This document shows positions 6,076 to 11,072 of a stretch of DNA of 11,072 nucleotides, piece after piece. Below the pieces are notes generated by a model. That model did no database searches. It saw only the letters and a list, made by a program, of their open reading frames with translations, and had not been told where the DNA came from. How positions within the stretch are numbered: the first letter of the stretch is position 1; every line of letters starts with the position of its first letter. Source of the stretch: Microbacterium sp. p3-SID336 (lineage in GTDB: Bacteria > Actinomycetota > Actinomycetes > Actinomycetales > Microbacteriaceae); the NCBI RefSeq assembly GCF_025143365.1, contig NZ_JALXPE010000088.1, forward strand, positions 1-11,072. Direction: 5' to 3'. The position numbers and the translations under genes were made by a program.

Positions 6076-8877
<2,802 letters not shown>

Positions 8878-8883
8878 GGATGT

Positions 8884-8891
8884 CTTCTCCC
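8884..8891 (-). promoter_or_regulatory. Ribosome binding site of secA
   Basis: On the minus strand GGGAGAAG lies six bases before the GTG at 8877. It fixes the start codon and shows that secA has a normal leader, unlike most genes here. Confidence 0.75.
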
Positions 8892-8945
8892 TGTCATTGG
8901 GTCATTCGCCGGCCGCCGTGAGGCGATCGCCAGGCATACTTTGCC

Positions 8946-8951
8946 ATGTTA
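8946..8951 (-). promoter_or_regulatory. Candidate -10 element of secA
   Basis: TAACAT on the minus strand is the only TAnnnT hexamer I see at a sensible distance. It would give a leader of roughly 60 bases. No matching -35 hexamer is visible, so this is a weak call. Confidence 0.25.
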
Positions 8952-8989
8952 CCGGTCTGTGACCTGCGCGTCGCCTGCAAGAGCGGCCA

Positions 8990-9015
8990 CCGGCAATCCA
9001 CCGATGGGTTGCCGG
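8990..9015. repeat. Inverted repeat between secA and padR
   Basis: Arms CCGGCAATCC (8990-8999) and GGGTTGCCGG (9006-9015) pair over 10 positions with one T-G wobble and a 6-base loop. It occupies the place where the -35 element of the padR promoter should be, directly next to the TATGCATATACT sequence. It may be a regulator site rather than an RNA structure. Confidence 0.5.
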
Positions 9016-9028
9016 GTATGCATATACT
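9016..9028 (+). promoter_or_regulatory. padR promoter -10 with overlapping palindrome (putative operator)
   Basis: GTATGCATATACT holds the perfect palindrome TATGCATA (9017-9024), overlapping a good -10 hexamer TATACT (9023-9028). A start about 7 bases downstream would give a leader near 30 bases, which contains the padR ribosome binding site. PadR-family regulators often bind AT-rich dyads in their own promoter, so self-repression is the natural guess. It is not shown by the sequence. Confidence 0.45.
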
Positions 9029-9052
9029 CGGCTCTGCTTCCGTCCACCGTGC

Positions 9053-9060
9053 AGAGGAGA
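9053..9060 (+). promoter_or_regulatory. Ribosome binding site of padR
   Basis: AGAGGAGA lies six bases before ATG 9067 and decides the start, since the frame is open for a long way upstream. Confidence 0.75.
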
Positions 9061-9066
9061 CAGGTC

Positions 9067-9678
9067 ATGTCCGTGCGTCAGAGCCTGCTGGCCATCCTCG
9101 ACCAGGGACCCTGCTACGGGTATCAGCTGAGGCACGAGTTCGAACGCAGGACCGGCGCGACCTGGCCGCTGAACGTCGGGCAGATCTACAACACGCTCGA
9201 GCGGCTGGAGCGCGACGGGCTCGTGCGGCGAGGGGCCGCGGACGAGCACGGGCACGTCTACTGGCACATCACGCGCGAGGGCTCGGCCGAGGCCGCCCGC
9301 TGGCTGTCCACGCCCGTCGAGCGGACGCAGGCGACCCGCGAAGAGCTCGCGGTCAAGGTGGCCGTCGCCGCCACCCTCCCCGGCGTGGACGCTGCGGAGG
9401 TCATCGGCGCACAGCTCGAGGCCTCGTCACGCCGTCTGGAATCGCTGCGGGGCACGACGCCGCCCGACGCCGCGACGCCGGAGGGTCTCGCCTGGTCGCT
9501 CGTGGTCCACTCGATGGTGTTCGCGGCCGAGGCCGAGGTGCGGTGGCTCGAGCACACGGCGCGACGCCTCGCCGCGCACCCGCATCCGCAGATGGCGCTG
9601 CAGCTCGCCACGGAGCGTCCGAAGCGCGGCCGCCCCGTCAAGAGCGTGCAGCCGCGGCGACCGGAAGCCGTCGCCTGA
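9067..9678 (+). CDS. PadR-family transcriptional regulator with AT-hook-like tail
   Basis: A 203-aa DNA-binding regulator. The N-terminal winged helix (about 4-75) shows the family pattern: SLLAILDQGPCYGYQLRHEF, then PLNVGQIYNTLERLERDGLV as recognition helix and wing start, then VYWHITREG. The C-terminal half (about 88-175) is the helical PadR dimerisation domain (Vir_C_2-like) seen in longer family members. The last 25 residues are basic and include PKRGRPVK (185-192), which matches the AT-hook core GRP flanked by basic residues. PadR proteins usually repress neighbouring transporter or stress genes and themselves. Here no ABC transporter follows: the next gene on the strand is a coiled-coil protein with its own promoter. 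It is divergent from secA. The target is unknown. Confidence 0.92.
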   Translation: MSVRQSLLAILDQGPCYGYQLRHEFERRTGATWPLNVGQIYNTLERLERDGLVRRGAADEHGHVYWHITREGSAEAARWLSTPVERTQATREELAVKVAVAATLPGVDAAEVIGAQLEASSRRLESLRGTTPPDAATPEGLAWSLVVHSMVFAAEAEVRWLEHTARRLAAHPHPQMALQLATERPKRGRPVKSVQPRRPEAVA

Positions 9679-9746
9679 GCGGGCTCCCCCGCCCGATTCG
9701 CGTTCGCCCGGAGCGGATGCCCAGCCCGCGCGTACACCGGGGAAAC

Positions 9747-9752
9747 TAGGAT
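9747..9752 (+). promoter_or_regulatory. -10 element of the coiled-coil gene, leaderless type
   Basis: TAGGAT is followed by six bases (CGGCTC) and ATG 9759. No Shine-Dalgarno sequence lies before the ATG. This is the same arrangement as at pdtaS and the aminotransferase. The gene is therefore probably transcribed separately from padR, 80 bp upstream. Confidence 0.6.
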
Positions 9753-9758
9753 CGGCTC

Positions 9759-11072
9759 ATGGCTGGATTTTGGGGCAGACGCAAACGCGAACAGGAAGAG
9801 CTCGCCGCACAGGACGCCGACCTCGCGCGCCGCGCGGAGCAGGCCCTCGTCGGCGCCGACGAGCGCATCCGCACGACGGCGGACGAGCTCGCCTTCGCAG
9901 AGGCCGAGCTCGGTGAGTCGCTGACGGCCGACCTCAAGGCGGCGCTGACCTCCGTGCGCACGCATCTGCGTGAGGCGTTCCAGCTGCATCAGCTCAACCA
10001 CGACGAGATCCCCGACACCGACGAGGAGCTGCGCACACGCAACGCCCGTATCCTCCAGCTGTGCGAATGGGCGGAAGACCTCCTCGACGAGAAGACCGCC
10101 GTGCTGGCCGAGTCAGTGGCGAAAGTGCGTCGCGCTCCCGAGATCATCGCCCAGGTGCGGGCCGAAGCCGCCGCGTTGAGCGCCCGCATTCCGCAGACCG
10201 ATGAGACCGTCTCCCGCCTCTCTGCGCGCTACTCCGAGTCCGCGATGCACCAGATCACCGCGAGCGCGGCCGAGGCCGAGCAGCTGATCCGCTTCGCCAC
10301 GCACAGCGCCGACATCTCCGAGCGCCGCCGTGCCGCGAAGCAGAACGAGGAGGCGAACCTCGCCCTGGAGACGGCGACGGAGGCCACCCGGCGCGCCGCG
10401 GCGCTGCTGGACGCGGTCGAGGACTTCGAGATCGAGGCGCTGCGCGCCGAGTCGACGCTGGCGGAGGTGATCGCGGATTCGCGGGGCGATCTGCTCGCGG
10501 CCCGCCACGCGCCCTCGGCTCCCGCCGTCGCCGACGCGGTCGCTGCGCTGCAGGCGGCGCTCGCCTCGCTGACCCCGTCCGGCCAGCCGAACGACCCCTT
10601 CGCCGAGCTCTCCCGCCTCCGCGCCGCGAACTCCGCGCTGGACGAGGCGATCGCCAAGGCCAGGCACCGCGCCGAGAACCCGCTCCCCTCCGTCGCCCAG
10701 GTGCAGCACGCGATCGACGACGCCGACCGCCAGCTCGGCGTCGCACGCGGCCTGATCGCCGGACACCGCGGATGGATCGGCGCCGATGCGCGCACGCGCC
10801 TGGCGGAAGCCGAACGGCTGCGCGTCGATCTGACCGACCTGCTGCCGGCGGAGGACACCCGCGAGGCCGCGCTGATGCAGGCACGCCGGGTCGCGCACCT
10901 TGCCTCCGAGGCGCTCCAGCTCGCCCAGCGCGACATCGACTCCTCGCGCCCGCAGGATCAGGACTGGGGCGGCGGGCCTCGCCGCGGCGGTGGCATGGGC
11001 GGCGGCGATCTCGCCTCCGGGATCCTCGGCGGCCTCGTGATCGGCAGCATCCTCGACGGCATCTTCGACTGA
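9759..11072 (+). CDS. Coiled-coil protein with glycine-rich C-terminus, like the rear half of TPM-domain proteins
   Basis: A 437-aa protein of unknown function that ends exactly at the window edge. The N-terminus begins FWGRRKREQEEL, a hydrophobic-aromatic start followed by a basic patch but no signal peptide. Residues about 10-395 are almost entirely helical and charged (A, E, R, L), with likely coiled coils, and one short conserved-looking stretch HLREAFQLHQLNHDEIPDTD (69-88). The end is a Gly/Arg linker (403-416) and a glycine-zipper hydrophobic segment ASGILGGLVIGSILDGIFD (419-437) that could bind or insert in a membrane. I associate this helix-plus-glycine-tail layout with the C-terminal half of actinobacterial TPM (TLP18.3/Psb32/MOLO-1) proteins, but the TPM domain itself is absent. 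That link is from memory of the family and is uncertain. ATG 9759 is supported by the -10 hexamer six bases upstream. Confidence 0.85.
   Translation: MAGFWGRRKREQEELAAQDADLARRAEQALVGADERIRTTADELAFAEAELGESLTADLKAALTSVRTHLREAFQLHQLNHDEIPDTDEELRTRNARILQLCEWAEDLLDEKTAVLAESVAKVRRAPEIIAQVRAEAAALSARIPQTDETVSRLSARYSESAMHQITASAAEAEQLIRFATHSADISERRRAAKQNEEANLALETATEATRRAAALLDAVEDFEIEALRAESTLAEVIADSRGDLLAARHAPSAPAVADAVAALQAALASLTPSGQPNDPFAELSRLRAANSALDEAIAKARHRAENPLPSVAQVQHAIDDADRQLGVARGLIAGHRGWIGADARTRLAEAERLRVDLTDLLPAEDTREAALMQARRVAHLASEALQLAQRDIDSSRPQDQDWGGGPRRGGGMGGGDLASGILGGLVIGSILDGIFD

Noticed and set aside
8922..8931. Perfect palindrome GGCGATCGCC upstream of secA
   Set aside because: A 10-bp GC-rich palindrome is not rare at this composition, and I see no second copy or link to a promoter element.
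9679..9692. Small hairpin GCGGG-CTCC-CCCGC right after the padR stop, possible terminator
   Set aside because: Only five base pairs, an alternative pairing is equally good, and no U tract follows. Expected often in DNA this GC-rich.

Overview
The window is very GC-rich DNA with strong codon bias. It carries SecA, a PdtaS-type histidine kinase, an Rv3235-like protein and several genes that appear to start without a leader. This points to an actinobacterium, most likely Microbacteriaceae (Microbacterium or a close relative). The genus is an inference from protein style and gene order. Almost every base is coding. I see no rRNA, tRNA, CRISPR array, insertion sequence or prophage gene.

Left part (1-2626): the minus strand carries an Rv3235-like gene (1882-1496) followed by pdtaS (1471 to beyond the left edge). 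The pdtaS gene is a cytosolic HisKA_2-family kinase and lacks only its last codon or codons. Divergent from them is a 204-aa protein of unknown function (2012-2626). It seems to hold two copies of a small Sm-like beta unit behind a short coiled coil.

Middle part (2614-4890): a small excisionase/BldC-like DNA-binding protein (minus) is divergent from a two-gene plus-strand unit. That unit encodes a membrane-anchored SAF-domain (CpaB-like) protein and a CpaE/TadZ-like P-loop protein, overlapping by 4 bases (GTGA). These resemble the front end of a Tad/Flp pilus locus, but no CpaF, TadB, TadC or pilin gene follows. The next gene is an AlaA-type aminotransferase on the opposite strand, and the two genes' 3' ends overlap by 110 bp.

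Right part (6030-11072): secA (minus) ends in a hairpin next to the aminotransferase promoter. Divergent from secA is a PadR-family regulator with an AT-hook-like tail. After it comes a 437-aa coiled-coil protein with a glycine-rich hydrophobic C-terminus, resembling the rear half of actinobacterial TPM-domain proteins. The window ends exactly at its stop codon.

Regulatory layout: six genes have an A/T-matching -10 hexamer placed 6 or 7 bases before the start codon (pdtaS, the Sm-like gene, the HTH gene, the SAF gene, the aminotransferase and the coiled-coil gene). This is the arrangement expected for leaderless mRNAs. Only secA and padR have good Shine-Dalgarno sequences. Two of the leaderless promoters share an 11-bp TGTGGATAACT box (containing a perfect DnaA-box sequence) at exactly the same distance from the -10 element. 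This is the most interesting unexplained signal I found.
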